NCBI GenBank assembly: GCA_037349105.1
Contig: JAYJMM010000079.1
Span: 248,001-312,000 of the forward strand
DNA length: 64,000 bases
Origin: Limnomonas spitsbergensis
Taxonomy: Eukaryota > Chlorophyta > Chlorophyceae > Chlamydomonadales
Direction of reading: 5' to 3'
Shown here: piece by piece, positions 10,962 through 24,400 of the stretch
How the letters are laid out: each line of letters begins with the position of its first letter
Position numbering within the stretch: position 1 is the first letter of the stretch
The notes under the pieces: generated by a model
The model's database searches: none
What the model saw: only the letters and a program-made list of their open reading frames with translations
Told to the model about the DNA's origin: nothing
Made by a program: the position numbers and the translations under genes

Positions 10962-11068
10962 GCACAATGCGGCACAAGTTAAGCCGGATTGAACTACCGA
11001 GGCTGCACAAGACAGCAAGATATGGCAGATCATACGGCACAGGTGTAACCAGATCGTGCTACCATGGC
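10962..11068. repeat. Dispersed ~110-bp element, inverted copy at 60905-61032
   Basis: The reverse complement reads CCATGGTAGCACGATCTGG ... TAGTTCAATCCGGCTTAACT. This matches CCATGGTACCACAATCCGG ... TAGTACAATCCGGCTGAACT at 60915-61003. Internally it carries two related half units. Confidence 0.65.
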
Positions 11069-11383
11069 AGCTGTCTGTCACATTTACTCATTTTCTTGGG
11101 TTGTTTTAGGACAGGACCGAGTGCATCGTCCTCGAGACACCGAAGTAACGGAGTGCGTAAATTAATTCAGGCAAGAAATATGTCGGGAGGAATTTGACCT
11201 CTCGTTCCATTCGTGCACAAGGCAATCATGCCTGCCTTTGCTGCATCTTCCGATCATGCCATGTCGCTGATAAGGTTTTCTCTTTCCTGGCGGCTTTCAA
11301 CCAGGGGCTGCGTAAGTAACATCTGCCAATTAGCCATACGCAAGCCGCCGTATTAAATTATGACGTGTCTTTTTTCTCACGGT

Positions 11384-11475
11384 GCTGGCGCGGATGTGGC
11401 TTCGGCCCAGGCTGCGTTATTTCCTTAACTGTCACGCCCCCCACGGGGCGTAGCTTTCTTTCTTTCTTTCTTGCC
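11384..11475. repeat. Dispersed element with a GC palindrome, second copy at 47385-47470
   Basis: Both copies share CGGCCC.GGCTGCG, a CCTTAAC block, the palindrome CGCCCC...GGGGCGTAG and a trailing T/C-rich run (TTTCTTTC here, TTTTTCCTTTTCC at 47450). Confidence 0.55.
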
Positions 11476-12880
11476 TCATACCGGTACGCGGTGATCAAGC
11501 AACTGCTGACTGCTTGTGATGAGGTCTGGGTTCAGGGTTTAGGGGTTAGGGTTGATCAAGCAACTGTTGACTGCTTGTCTTGAGGACAGTGAGCTGGGCC
11601 ATCCAATGTCTCGGAGCCGCTGTAAAAGCTCCGTCCATCTTTTATGTTTCATAACCCACTCTGACAGCACAGCCAAGTCCAGGCAGGGTTACCTGGTAAG
11701 GCCATTTGCATCCGTGCCGTTTTCAAAACGGCATTTTAGGGTTTATAACCATGGTAACGTTGCCTAGTATGCATGGTGACTTGGGGGCGAATTTCAGCCA
11801 GGGTTGACCAGCGTGGCCTTGTGCGCCCCAACCCCGTACCGTACCGTACCGCACCGTTGTTAAACGGTGCACCGTGTTACCGGTTCCTGCCCATGCATGG
11901 CGAGTTCTTGCATGGCCCATGCATGGCTATTGGCAGGCTGCGTCTTTGTGCTTGGTCTGTTTTATTGATCAAGGTCGTTTTTCTCTGATTTGTTGCAGCA
12001 TCTTTCATGACGAAGGTCCACATACATGGTGGCTATTCTTGAGGGCCTGTTGAGGCCCATGTCCCTTTATGCCGCATCACCCAACCGTTCTGTCTTTTTA
12101 TGTGCACCGATACTGTACCCATTCTGTAACAGAGCTGGCACGGAGCAAGTGCCATGCTAATGCCTGTCAGAGAGGGTAGCTAGGATGCCATGCTAGTCCG
12201 CATATTACTCTATGCAGATTGAAGCTACTTTCCGTGTTTGTTTCTTTTACGTACAAGAGACGCATTAGCCATGACGTATGACTGTGTCCATGACTCCACT
12301 ATGCATGGACGCATGGTGGTATTTCATACTTGTCATAGACTAGGGCATGCCTTGCCTGCCTAGTCTTGTGAACCTGAGGGTCTGTTGATTCATGAGCTTA
12401 TATATACCGGTGGCTGACTTGATTGAGCACTGGTTGAATCAAGATGTAACAAGTGATCCTCAACTGTGTCCTGGGTCTCCGATCGCTCCCGTTCGCAAGG
12501 ATCCTGGACAAGTAGATGGTCACGAGCGAGACACAAGAAATGACACAAACATCAGTTTAATACTATTTGGTTGAGTAGTTCGACCCCCGGGATGTATTTA
12601 AAAGGGAGAGGGTAACTTTCAGGGATTGGACTTTGACCTGACTAGAGTGCTGGGAAGTGAAGCATCAAAAGTTAACAACATTTTCCGGATTTCATGCATC
12701 CCATGAGATATGTTTTGCACAGGACGAGCTAACATACTTCATTGCAAATTGTATATTTCAAGCTCAGACCAGGCCATCATGGTAAGATACCTTTCAAATC
12801 CAGTGACTGATGGCATGTGCACTCGGCTAGGCGAACACAGTAGGCTGCATGCAGCCAATTTAGCTGTGCTGGTTTTGCTT

Positions 12881-12902
12881 GGTGGTGTTGAAAAACACCG
12901 GT
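12881..12902 (-). terminator. Histone 3' hairpin of the H4 pseudogene
   Basis: On the minus strand, AACCGGTGTTTTTCAACACC. It has a 6-bp stem GGTGTT/AACACC and loop TTTC, and lies about 40 bases beyond the ancestral H4 stop. It is the same hairpin as after the other histone genes here, so it was once part of a normal histone mRNA. Confidence 0.9.
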
Positions 12903-12938
12903 TAAGGTTCGGCGGTAAGGCTCTTTCTTGGGATGGTT

Positions 12939-13894
<956 letters not shown>

Positions 13895-13929
13895 GCCTCC
13901 CTTGCCTTATTATCCATCACATACTCAAA

Positions 13930-13950
13930 CCGGTGTTTTTCAACACCACC
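13930..13950 (+). terminator. Histone 3' hairpin (H3)
   Basis: CCGGTGTTTTTCAACACCACC, with stem GGTGTT/AACACC and loop TTTC, 35 bases after the H3 stop. Confidence 0.93.
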
Positions 13951-14437
13951 AACATATGGCCCTAATACCTCCACCCATGGCATGTGCCAGGTCTCTCGTG
14001 AATATCTTTGAAAACACTCAGACTCCAGATGTGGTCTTCAGCCAACCTGTCAGCATAATACACTTGGGACAAGTAAATGAAGTACTAGGACATGCAAACC
14101 GAGCGAGAACAAGCGTCGAGCCTCCCTACCTTAGGGAAAGACGAATGCACTGTTTCATAACAGGATTGACAGAGGCCTAGGCTATCCCTCCCTGAAAACA
14201 TATGTGCACCGTCCCCTTGACGCCATACCTTTCTGAAACATATTGTCAAATCTCTTACTGCTGAGGCATCCCGTGACACTCAACATTTACCACCTTTCAT
14301 GATTTCAGCCCCTGTGAAACCCTGTGTTGATTGGTACTAATCGGATTCTCACCGACAGTGAAAGAACGTACCGGTACAGGCAATGCCAGGAAGTAATGAT
14401 CCACCATACTACAGCAGAGGACACGTAACTTACAAGT
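13951..14437. other. No gene seen
   Basis: Unique spacer between the H3 3' hairpin and the LINE remnants. Short ORFs only, with no recognisable motif. Confidence 0.5.
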
Positions 14438-14577
14438 ACGGCCTCTCCTTTTGTTCCTTTCCCCCTCTCTTCCTTTTAGTTCCTTCTTTACTCCCTTCTG
14501 AACAGTTGGGCGCCCACGCGGCCGAGCTTTGAGCGGGCCCAGAGGTGTTACGTTATTGACTTACAGGTACGGCGGCA
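14438..14577 (+). mobile_element. LINE-type 3' terminal block, copy a
   Basis: T/C-rich lead (CCTTTTGTTCCTTTCCCCCT) then GGGCGCCCACGCGGCCGAGC, GGGCCCAGAGGTGTTACGTT and ATTGACTTACAGGTAC. The same block recurs at 15385, 15590 and 35222, and inverted at 58319 and 59855. Confidence 0.65.
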
Positions 14578-15091
14578 CAGCAATACAGCCCTCTCATGGC
14601 TCAAGCCATGGCAGCAGATATGCAGCTTGCGGTCAGCCAGGGCACTGGCGGCCGCACTTGGTGCTCAGATCTGCTGGGTGCATTAGAGGAGATGGAGCGG
14701 GGGACAGCCACCCCCATCTTGCGCGAGGCAGCAGCTGCCCTACAGCGCCTACCCGTCACAGAGGTTTTGGCACTCGTTGGTTCCAGTCCACGGCCGGTGC
14801 CGTGCTGGCGCAAGAGCCGCACTAGCCAAAGGGAGTGTGCTTGTGTGCGCATAAGTTTGCAACTGCGGCTCGGCGCGATCAGCACGGCTGATACCAGAGG
14901 ACGGCGCAACGGTCAGCGGCGAGAGGCACGCTGCTGCCAGCGGTGTTGGGCACGGGGGGATAGCGAGCAGGTGGAGGATGCGCTACATGTGTGCTTCCAG
15001 TGCCCTAGTGTCAGGGAGCAGATACGGGAGCGGGGGTGGGCAGGTCCTCTGGGCGCTGCCACTAACTTACCACCAGCTGTACCAGGCTGAG
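14578..15091 (+). pseudogene. Non-LTR retrotransposon ORF, C-terminal remnant
   Basis: An open frame of about 164 residues ends CCQRCW...ED.LH.CFQCPSVREQ, the Cys/His arrangement of the zinc-binding domain at the C-terminus of LINE reverse transcriptases (zf-RVT). The upstream RT palm is absent, so this is a 5'-truncated insertion, as is usual for LINEs. A related stretch (CTCGGCGCCGTCAGCACGGC, GGCTGACACTAGAGGACGGC) is at 35480. It is followed by several copies of the family's 3' block. Confidence 0.6.
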
Positions 15092-15174
15092 GAGGGGTGG
15101 GATGCACTTGCTTTTGTGGACTGTGCTGTGGGCATTGTTGAGGGTTAGTCTCCTGGGATTCAGAGGCGCTGGTG

Positions 15175-15720
15175 TCGTTTGCCTTTCTGGCCTTCCCTTT
15201 TGGTCCTTTCTTTTTGTCGTTGTTTGCCCCCTTTTCAGTTTCTTCTCTTCTCCCTTCTGATCAGTGGGGCACCCTCGCGGCCAAGCAGGGGTGGGATACG
15301 CTTGCTTTTGTGGATTTTTCTTTTCTCAGAGGCTTTGTTGAGGGGTAGTCTCCAGTGGAACTCAGGTGTCGGACTTGGTCTTCTCTGCCTTCCCGGCCTC
15401 TCCTTTTGTTCCTGTCCCCCCTTCTTCCTTTTAGTGTCTTCTTTTTCTCCCTTCTGAGTGGATGGGCGCCCACGCGGCCGAGCTTTGAGCGGGCCCGGAG
15501 GTGTAACGTTATTGACGTACAGGTACATAGGTGGTTTGCAGCCTTTTGTTTTGTCCCATCACTTTATTTCCCACTTATCCCCCCTTTATCTTGTCCTGCC
15601 CCCTTCTGTGTTTCTTTCCATTTTCCCTCCCAACTCTTTGATTAGGCGCCCACGCGGCCGAGCCTTATTTGAGCAGGGCCCAGAGGTGTAACGTAACTTT
15701 CAGCTACATAAGTAGTCACT
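15175..15720 (+). mobile_element. Three tandem LINE 3' blocks (copies b, c, d)
   Basis: Blocks near 15180-15300, 15385-15535 and 15590-15715 each have the lead CCTTTTGGTCC / CCTTTTGTTCCTG / CCCCTTCTGTG. They then have GGCGCCCACGCGGCCGAGC (copy b GGGGCACCCTCGCGGCCAAGC) and, in c and d, CCCGGAGGTGTAACGTTATTGAC or similar. Repeated 3' ends without ORFs between them suggest tandem insertion or template jumping. Confidence 0.6.
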
Positions 15721-18150
15721 CACTGATACAGGTACCGAACTACCGATAGAGACCAACAGCTGCATGATGTTTGCCAGCTTAAAAAATGCGCCAGCGCAAG
15801 CATACTGGGGTAGGGGTCAGTGGGTCACTAAGTAGAAGTTCACGTTATCTTTTGCTTGGACAGACACAAGGTGTGAGGCCGGCCACGAGACCCTAGAAAA
15901 CCTGAGACACTCGCACAAAAAAACAGCCCAGGTGCGCATGCACGTTATGCAACAGTGTCAGTACAAAATCAAGAATCACAAAGCAATGCTGCTTTTCAAC
16001 GAATGGTATAATAACACCAAAGTGTGCTGGGGGCGAAATCAAGTGGAAAGCCCCTCAAGAAGTAGAAGCCATGTCCTTGTGGCGCCCAAGGGGTCTTCCT
16101 CGGTCCAGGGTTACCCGGTACGGTCAAACGGTACGGTACAGATACGGTACGGCCGAAATGGCCAGACATGTCAGAAAATGGCGAACACTGTGTTTTAACA
16201 CGGCAAAGTCCTAGAGAAGCTAAGCCCCCCCCCTTCGGTCCTAAATATCCATGCGCCATGTGAGTGGGCAGCCTGGCACAACAGCAAAATCACATGTACC
16301 GTAGTGGTCATAAAGTCAAGAGAGAGTCAACCTAGAGCCAGGATTACCCGGTACGATAGTACGGTACGGTGCGGCGAAAATGGCCGGACTGTTAAAGAAA
16401 TGGCCGGTACGGTGTTTTAACAAGGTACGGTACTGGTAAACGGTCGCTACGGTAAATGGTACGGAATTTGGGCCCAAACGGTTGTACTGGGTACCCCTGC
16501 CTAGAGCCTTGGCCCTCGCGTCCTAATATATACAAAGCTGTCCCAGTCCATGTGGCGCACACAAATTAAACATAACCTGCTGGCAAATTTTGCGAGATGT
16601 ACACTTTCAGAGCGTTCCGAGTGCTCGCAATCAGGCCATCAAGTCTCCCATTCAGTGCTGTGCCGATTACCGTCCTTCGGTAGCTGAAGTACGTAGCTGC
16701 GTTTCAATCACCGTACTTTCAAGGCAAGTTCAGCTACTTAACCAGTTACGGACTGTAATTACCAGCATGATGTCTGAATTACGGCGAAATTGCTCATGGC
16801 CCTGCTTGCCCCACCGGCTCATCCGGGCACTGTATTTCCGCCAGCACGACGCCCCATGCGGCCCCGTGCGGCTCTCCGGCCACCGTATGCCCGCCAGCAG
16901 GCCCCATGCGTCTTTCTGCGCCATCGGCGCGTGGCGCATCGTTTCATTTTGAATAAGGCGCCGATGTTGTGTTGCGGTCGCTGTCCTGCAGGAGCTCCGA
17001 CGCGGCCACTAGGATCCGATTCACGAGCATCATCCGGCGCCGCCGTCCCGTGTTCAAGCCGGACGCAGAGTTGGCGGCAGCGGCCTGGGCGTCCGCAAAC
17101 GACGTAGCGGTGTTGAGGCCGGTGTTAATGCCCTGCGAAGAGCGAAGGAGATGATAAATAAGTCATGCGCTCTCTGAGGCGTGGGTTAAGAAAGCCACCT
17201 GTTCGCGCAACGTGCAGGAGACACTGCTAATTTAAGGTGCTGAAGCTACACATCAACTACATAACAGCATACGGCCAGGCTGGCCTGATGCATGAGGCAC
17301 TGTTTATTTAGCGTGCAAAAACTACGATTCAGCTACATAACAGTCTATGGCCAGGGCGGCTTAGAGTAGCAAACTATCAAGCCCTGCTGCTCGGGCCATC
17401 CGCGAGTAAAAGAAAAACCGTCAAGGCCCAGCAGGTATTTCTTTCAGATTAGATAATTAATATAAAAAGCCCAAGGGGTGAAGAAGTGTGGAAGGCACGA
17501 GAAATCCGCGCGGTGGGGGTGCGGGGTGTCCCCCGCCCCGCCTGGGGTCCGGGGTCCAGCGGCCCCCAGTGGGGGTTTGGGGACGAAGCCCCCAAAGCTC
17601 AGAAACAGTGCGCAGCATTTAATCGGGATTATTTGTCTCAAACCTGTTGCAATTCAACTGTTAAAGGCCAATCAGTCAATGTTTAGAGTCGCAATGAACC
17701 AAGAAGCCTTCAGCCGTTCGAGGCTGCAAACTGGCCTTACGCTTAAGCCTACAAACTGAAACTGAAAACAAATTGGCAAGTCAAAGGAAGCAAGACCAGT
17801 CATCACTATAATTTACAACCAAGTTCTGGCCGGCTTCGGAACTGAGCTGCAGCCGCTTCACGGCAGCAAAAATCTCCTGGCCATTTTCAGCCAGGCTTTT
17901 TCCGCCTCTTCCTTATGAATTATTTACGACCTCAACTTTGGCCTCAGGCCATTTATGGACCCCCCAAAACACTGGGGCCCAGTAGCAGCTGACCAGTGGC
18001 CTGCCCAAGGTGGTCCCATGCTCAGTATAATGAGCCCTGGCAGAAAGGAAGGGAAGCACTCCTCTTGGTCAGGGGCGATGGCTGCTTGAAGGGTGGGAAT
18101 GCTTACGACCAAAATGAAGCAGAAAGGAAGGGAAGTACTCCGTAATCATG
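15721..18150. other. No gene seen; (GGTAC)-rich repeats
   Basis: At 16100-16200 and 16340-16500 the text is rich in GGTACGGTACGG, GGTTACCCGGTACG and AAATGGCCGG, an imperfect dispersed repeat with two neighbouring copies. Otherwise there are short ORFs without motifs. A GC palindrome element at 17500-17605 is listed separately. Confidence 0.5.
17500..17605. repeat. GC-rich palindromic element, inverted copy at 25785-25870
   Basis: GGGGGTTTGGGGACGAAGCC then CCCAAAGCTCAG is the reverse complement of a sequence close to CTGAACTTCGGGGGCTTCGC, CCCCGAACCCCC at 25786. The TTCG-centred hairpin GGGGGCTTCGCCCCC is a compact mobile-palindrome design. Confidence 0.65.
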
Positions 18151-18159
18151 CAGGGAGTG

Positions 18160-18565
18160 GTCAGCTGCACCAGAACCTAGGGTTCAGGGCTTAGGGTTTG
18201 GATGAAGATAAGTGATCACCTGCACCAGGACCTAGGGTTTAGAGTTTGTGTGAAGGTGAGTGATCACCTGCACTATGACCTAGGGTTTAGGGTTTGGGTG
18301 AAGGTGAGTGATCATCTGCACCAGTACCTAAGGTTACGGGTTTAGGGTTAGTGGTTGTGTGGTTAAGGTGATGGTGAGTGATCACCTGCACCAGGACTAA
18401 GGGTTTAAGGTCTAGGATTTCGTTGAAGGTAAGTGATCACCTGCGCAAATACCTAGGGTCTAGGGTGTGGGGTTTTGGTGAAGGTAAGTGATCACCTGCG
18501 CCAGGATTTAGGGTTTAGAGTTTAGGGTTTGGATGGAGGTAAGTGATCACCTGCACCAGGACCCT
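18160..18565. repeat. ~60-bp tandem repeat with telomere-like motif, about 7 copies
   Basis: The unit centres on AGTGATCACCTGCACCAGGA, CCTAGGGTTTAGGGTTT, with GGTGAAGGTGAGTG between. It holds the palindrome TGATCA. No exon was found beside it, though the AGGTGAGTG/AGGTAAGTG motif looks like a splice donor and could be the edge of an unseen or lost exon. Confidence 0.8.
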
Positions 18566-18837
18566 ACTTTATTGTTTTTAAAACAAAAACCCTTTACTGA
18601 TGTTCCCGTAACCGCTGTTACCCCTTGCCCCAGGTATCCGCCCCGTCGCCGCTCCATGGTTACTAGGGAGGGCTATCCCCGTATATGGGATCTACAGGTA
18701 TATGCGTATGTATGGGATCTACAGGTATATGTGTATGGATGTTATATAGTACTGGTATATATGGTGTGTATAATATATTATAATATCATTATAATTATAA
18801 TATATATGGTGTGTATAATGAGCTCAATATACGGTGC

Positions 18838-21112
18838 GGTATGCAAATATACACGGTGCAAATATACATGGTGCAAATATACACGGTGCAAATATACACG
18901 GTGCAAATATACACGGTGCAAATATACACGGTGCAAATATACATGGTGCAAATATACACGGTGCAAATATACACGGTGCAAATATACACGGTGCAAATAT
19001 ACACGGTGCAAATATACACGGTGCAAATATACATGGTGCAAATATACACGGTGCAAATATACACGGTGCAAATATACATGGTGCAAATATACACGGTGCA
19101 AATATACACGGTGCAAATATACACGGTGCAAATATACATGGTGCAAATATACACGGTGCAAATATACACAGTGCAAATATACATGGTGCAAATATACATG
19201 GTGCAAATATACATGGTGCAAATATACACGGTGCAAATATACACGGTGCAAATATACACGGTGCAAATATACATGGTGCAAATATACACGGTGCAAATAT
19301 ACACGGTGCAAATATACACGGTGCAAATATACACGGTGCAAATATACATGGTGCAAATATACACGGTGCAAATATACACGGTGCAAATATACATGGTGCA
19401 AATATACACGGTGCAAATATACACGGTGCAAATATACACGGTGCAAATATACACGGTGCAAATATACACGGTGCAAATATACACGGTGCAAATATACAAG
19501 GTGCAAATATACAAGGTGCAAATATACACGGTGCAAATATACACGGTGCAAATATACACGGTGCAAATATACACGGTGCAAATATACATGGTGCAAATAT
19601 ACATGGTGCAAATATACATGGTGCAAATATACACGGTGCAAATATACACGGTGCAAATATACATGGTGCAAATATACACGGTGCAAATATACACGGTGCA
19701 AATATACATGGTGCAAATATACACGGTGCAAATATACACGGTGCAAATATACATGGTGCAAATATACACGGTGCAAATATACACGGTGCAAATATACACG
19801 GTGCAAATATACACGGTGCAAATATACACGGTGCAAATATACACGGTGCAAATATACACGGTGCAAATATACACGGTGCAAATATACACGGTGCAAATAT
19901 ACACGGTGCAAATATACACGGTGCAAATATACACGGTGCAAATATACATGGTGCAAATATACACGGTGCAAATATACACGGTGCAAATATACACGGTGCA
20001 AATATACACGGTGCAAATATACATGGTGCAAATATACACGGTGCAAATATACACGGTGCAAATATACACGGTGCAAATATACATGGTGCAAATATACACG
20101 GTGCAAATATACACGGTGCAAATATACACGGTGCAAATATACATGGTGCAAATATACACGGTGCAAATATACATGGTGCAAATATACATGGTGCAAATAT
20201 ACACGGTGCAAATATACATGGTGCAAATATACATGGTGCAAATATACACGGTGCAAATATACACGGTGCAAATATACATGGTGCAAATATACACGGTGCA
20301 AATATACATGGTGCAAATATACATGGTGCAAATATACATGGTGCAAATATACATGGTGCAAATATACACGGTGCAAATATACATGGTGCAAATATACATG
20401 GTGCAAATATACACGGTGCAAATATACATGGTGCAAATATACATGGTGCAAATATACATGGTGCAAATATACATGGTGCAAATATACATGGTGCAAATAT
20501 ACACGGTGCAAATATACACGGTGCAAATATACACGGTGCAAATATACATGGTGCAAATATACATGGTGCAAATATACACGGTGCAAATATACATGGTGCA
20601 AATATACACGGTGCAAATATACACGGTGCAAATATACATGGTGCAAATATACATGGTGCAAATATACATGGTGCAAATATACACGGTGCAAATATACACG
20701 GTGCAAATATACACGGTGCAAATATACACGGTGCAAATATACATGGTGCAAATATACATGGTGCAAATATACACGGTGCAAATATACATGGTGCAAATAT
20801 ACACGGTGCAAATATACACAGTGCAAATATACATGGTGCAAATATACACGGTGCAAATATACATGGTGCAAATATACATGGTGCAAATATACACGGTGCA
20901 AATATACACGGTGCAAATATACATGGTGCAAATATACATGGTGCAAATATACATGGTGCAAATATACATGGTGCAAATATATATACGGTGCAAATATACA
21001 CGGTGCAAATATACATGGTGCAAATATACACGGTGCAAATATACACGGTGCAAATATACCCGGTGCAAATATACATGGTGCAAATATACACGGTGCAAAT
21101 ATACACGGTTGG
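18838..21112. repeat. 15-bp tandem array, about 150 copies
   Basis: The unit is GTGCAAATATACACG. Length is almost invariant, and the main polymorphism is ACACGG versus ACATGG (CpG to TpG). Two units have ACACAG, two adjacent ones ACAAGG and one ACCCGG; a 3-base shift occurs near 20980. Since 15 is a multiple of three and no phase holds a stop, very long frames (700-930 codons) are open on both strands. They are artefacts. Confidence 0.97.
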
Positions 21113-21417
21113 TCGTTACATCAGTAGCCAAAGCACACGATACAAATGCCATCCCTCCATTTCCCTCTCTACCTAAGAGACTCCCTCTCCCCCTCTCCAC
21201 CATTGCCCTCAGGCTCCCTCTGTCCAAAGCCTCCGACCCGTTTCCATTCCTGCCTCCGAGGCCCCCGTAAAACCTCCACCATTGGCCCTCCTCCCTCTGC
21301 TCCACCCCTCTAAATGTTCCCTCTTTACAAACGTTGTGAGTAAAGCTTTTGCCTCGAAGTACGAAATGATTTACGGGGTTTAAATAAAGGGGTTTTACGG
21401 GGTCTAGGTGAAGGGGT
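21113..21417. other. Unique spacer, no gene seen
   Basis: C/T-rich text with GGGGTTTAAATAAAGGGGTT at 21375. It may contain the 3' end of the SNARE gene on the minus strand. Confidence 0.4.
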
Positions 21418-24400
21418 TTAATCGAAAATAGGGTCGACCGCTCTGTTTGAAAGTGCATGTCGGCCGTGTGCTTTGCTGGCCTGTCAAGCAAGCACAGCGC
21501 CCCACGCATGCAGGGGTCCTTTGCCTTGCCTACGTTCAGCTTCCTGATCCTACCCCTCCACCCCAGGGGGCTCTCCCCCTCTCCCCCCATTCAGCATCCT
21601 GGATCCATTCAGGGGGGCATTCCCCCCCCCTCCCCCCAGGGGGTTCTCCGCACTCACCCTGTTGATCTGGCTGGTGATGTTTGTGATGTTGAGTCCACCC
21701 CTCTGACCGTTCCCTCTGTATCCCCCCTTCCCCCACCGGGGGTTCTCCACACTCACGCTGTTGATCTGGCTGGTGATGTTTGTGATGTTGTGTCCACCCC
21801 TCTGACCGTTCCCTCTGTATCCCCCCCTTCCCCCACCGGGGGTTCTCCACACTCACGCTGTTGATCTGGCTGGTGATGTTTGTGATGTTGTGTCCACCCC
21901 TCTGACCGTTCCCTCTGTCTCCCCCCCTTCCCCCACCGGGGGTTCTCCACACTCACGCTGTTGATCTGGCTGGTGATGTTTGTGATGTTGTGTCCACCCC
22001 TCTGACCGTTCCCTCTGTATCCCCCCCTTCCCCCCACCGGGGGTTCTCCACACTCACGCTGTTGATCTGGCTGGTGATGTTTGTGATGTTGTGTCCACCC
22101 CTCTGACCGTTCCCTCTGTATCCCCCCCTTCCCCCCACCGGGGGTTCTCCACACTCACGCTGTTGATCTGGCTGGTGATGTCTGTGATGTTGTGTCCACC
22201 CCTCTGACTGTTCCCTCTGTATCCCCCCCTTCCCCCACCGGGGGTTCTCCGCACTCTCGCTGTTGATCTGGGCAGTGATGTTTGTGATGTTGTGTCCACC
22301 CCTCTGACTGTTCCCTCTGTATCCCCCCCTTCCCCCCACAGGGGGGTTCTCCACACTCACGCTGTTGATCTGGCTGGTGATGTTTGTGATGTTGAGTCCA
22401 CCCCTCTGACCATTCCCTCTGTATCCCCCCCCTTCCCCCCACAGGGGGGTTCTTCACACTCACGCTGTTGATCTGGTTTGTGATGTTTGTGATGTTAAGT
22501 CCAGCCGCATCGGTGATCTTATTGAAGTTCGGCTTCACGATGGTCAGCACAACAGCGGCGACGACCCCCGCAGCCACGACAAACAACAGGAAGCCAATGC
22601 ACCTGCACAGGGATGAGGGTTCGGGGTTCAGGGTTCTGATGGTGTGTAGGGTTCTCAGGGTTTATAGCTCTTAAGACACAGAGGTCCAAGGAAGTCAATG
22701 CACCTGCACAGGGATGAGGGTGTTCAGGCCCAGGGTTCTGATGGTGTAGGGTTCTCAGGTCTAAGGAAGCCCATGCACATGCACAGTGATGAGGGTGTTC
22801 AGGCCCAGGGTTCTGGAGGTGTAGGGTTCTCAGGCTTCAGGCGTCAGGGTTCAGGTACTCAGGTCTCACGGTTCTCAGGAACACTACTTGTGCCCCGACC
22901 CTGAGAAAATGGCATTAAGGTTTCAGAGCACAAGGTTCTCAGGGTTCAGGTTCAGGGTTCTGAGGAACAGTTCCCGTGCCCTGAGAAAAAGTACGGACAT
23001 AATTCAGGGCACAAGGACGGCAGGGTTCTCAGGGTTCAGGGTCTAGACCTAACACGCTGCGGGAGCACAGCCTTGGGGTTCAGCTGTCCAGGAATTGGCA
23101 TGATCAGCACGCAAAGCATGGGTTTAGGGTTCAGGGTTTAGCTGTCCAGGGATTGGCATGATCAGCACGCAAAGCATGGGTTTAGGGTTCAGGGTTCAGC
23201 TGTCCAGGAATTGGCATGATCAGCACGCAAGGCATAGGTTTAGGGTTCAGGGTTCAACTGTCCAGGAATTGGCATGATCAGCACGCAAGGCATGGGTTTA
23301 GGGTTCAGGGTTTAGCTGTCCAGGAATTGGCATGATCAGCACGCAAAGCATGTGCTTTAGGTTTTAGGGTTCATAAACTGGTCCCCAGTTCAGCCTATAC
23401 CCATGACCCATGACCCAGTTCAGCCTATACCTAGGACCCACTTGTCAGTCAGCAAGCCTCTGGTGATATCCTGGACGACCTTGTAGCCTAGCATACATTA
23501 TAGATTTTAGAGTTTAAGGGTAAATTGGTCCCCAGTTCAGCCTATACCCATGACCCACTTGTCAGTCAGCAAGCCTCTGGTGATATCCTGGATGACCTTG
23601 CTGGCCTTCTTCATCGTGAACTCAATCTCGTTCAAGTCATCCACAATCTTATTCAGTTTATCGGTTTGGTCGTTCAGCCCAGCTGCAGCCTACGTGAGGT
23701 GGGGGGGGGCAGAAGTGGAGTATTTAGCCCAGATGCCGCCTAGGACAAAGCACAAAGCAAGACAGCCAGGTGGGTGGGTATATGGAGAGGGGGCAACCAT
23801 GAGTCTGTCCTGCTTCTTGGCCTAATTGTTCAGCCAAGCTGCTGCCTAAGTGAGGTGGGGAGCAGAAGTGGAGCATTTAGCCCAAGTGCCGCCTAGGGCA
23901 AAGCAAAAAGCAAGACAAACAGGTGGATGGATGGAGGGGGGGGGGGAGCATGATCTTGTCCCACTTCATGGCCTAATTGTTCAGCCAAGCTGCTGCTGCC
24001 TAAGTGAGGTGGGGAGCAGAAGTGGAGCATTTAGCCCAGGTGCCGCCCAGGGCAAGGCGCAAAGCAAGACAAACAGGTGGGTGGGTGGATGGAGAGGGGG
24101 CAACCATGAGTTTGTCCTGCTTCTTGGTCTAATTGTTCAGCCTGGCTGCAGCCTGTGTGAGGTGAGGGGCAGAAGTGGAGCATTAAGCCCAGGTGCCGCC
24201 TAGGGCAAGGCGCAAAGCAAGACAAACAGGTGGGTGGGTGGATGGAGAGGGGGGCGCGACCAAGGTTTTGTTCAGTTTGTCGGTTTAATAGTTCAGCCTA
24301 GCTGCAACCCAGGTCTTCCCTCCACACCCCACGCACCTGCGTCCCTACGTCGAGCATATCAATGGTGATGGCCCATGACCTCTCTGTTCCCCCAAGACCA

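Larger units (their letters stand above)
10633..12880. other. Mostly unique, no gene seen
   Basis: Apart from the H4 fragment and dispersed repeats listed separately, no exon was supported. A (CCGTA)n-like stretch with GTACCGTACCGTACCG lies at 11835-11860, next to the palindrome TTAAACGGTGCACCG. ORFs here are short and lack family features. Confidence 0.5.

Noticed and set aside
16590..17160. GC-rich plus-strand frames of 60-120 codons
   Set aside because: Several overlapping frames, no motif, no phase-consistent neighbours.
18533..21590. Open frames of 730-930 codons on both strands
   Set aside because: They are products of the stop-free 15-bp repeat, open in several phases at once, with no start context, domain or intron signals.
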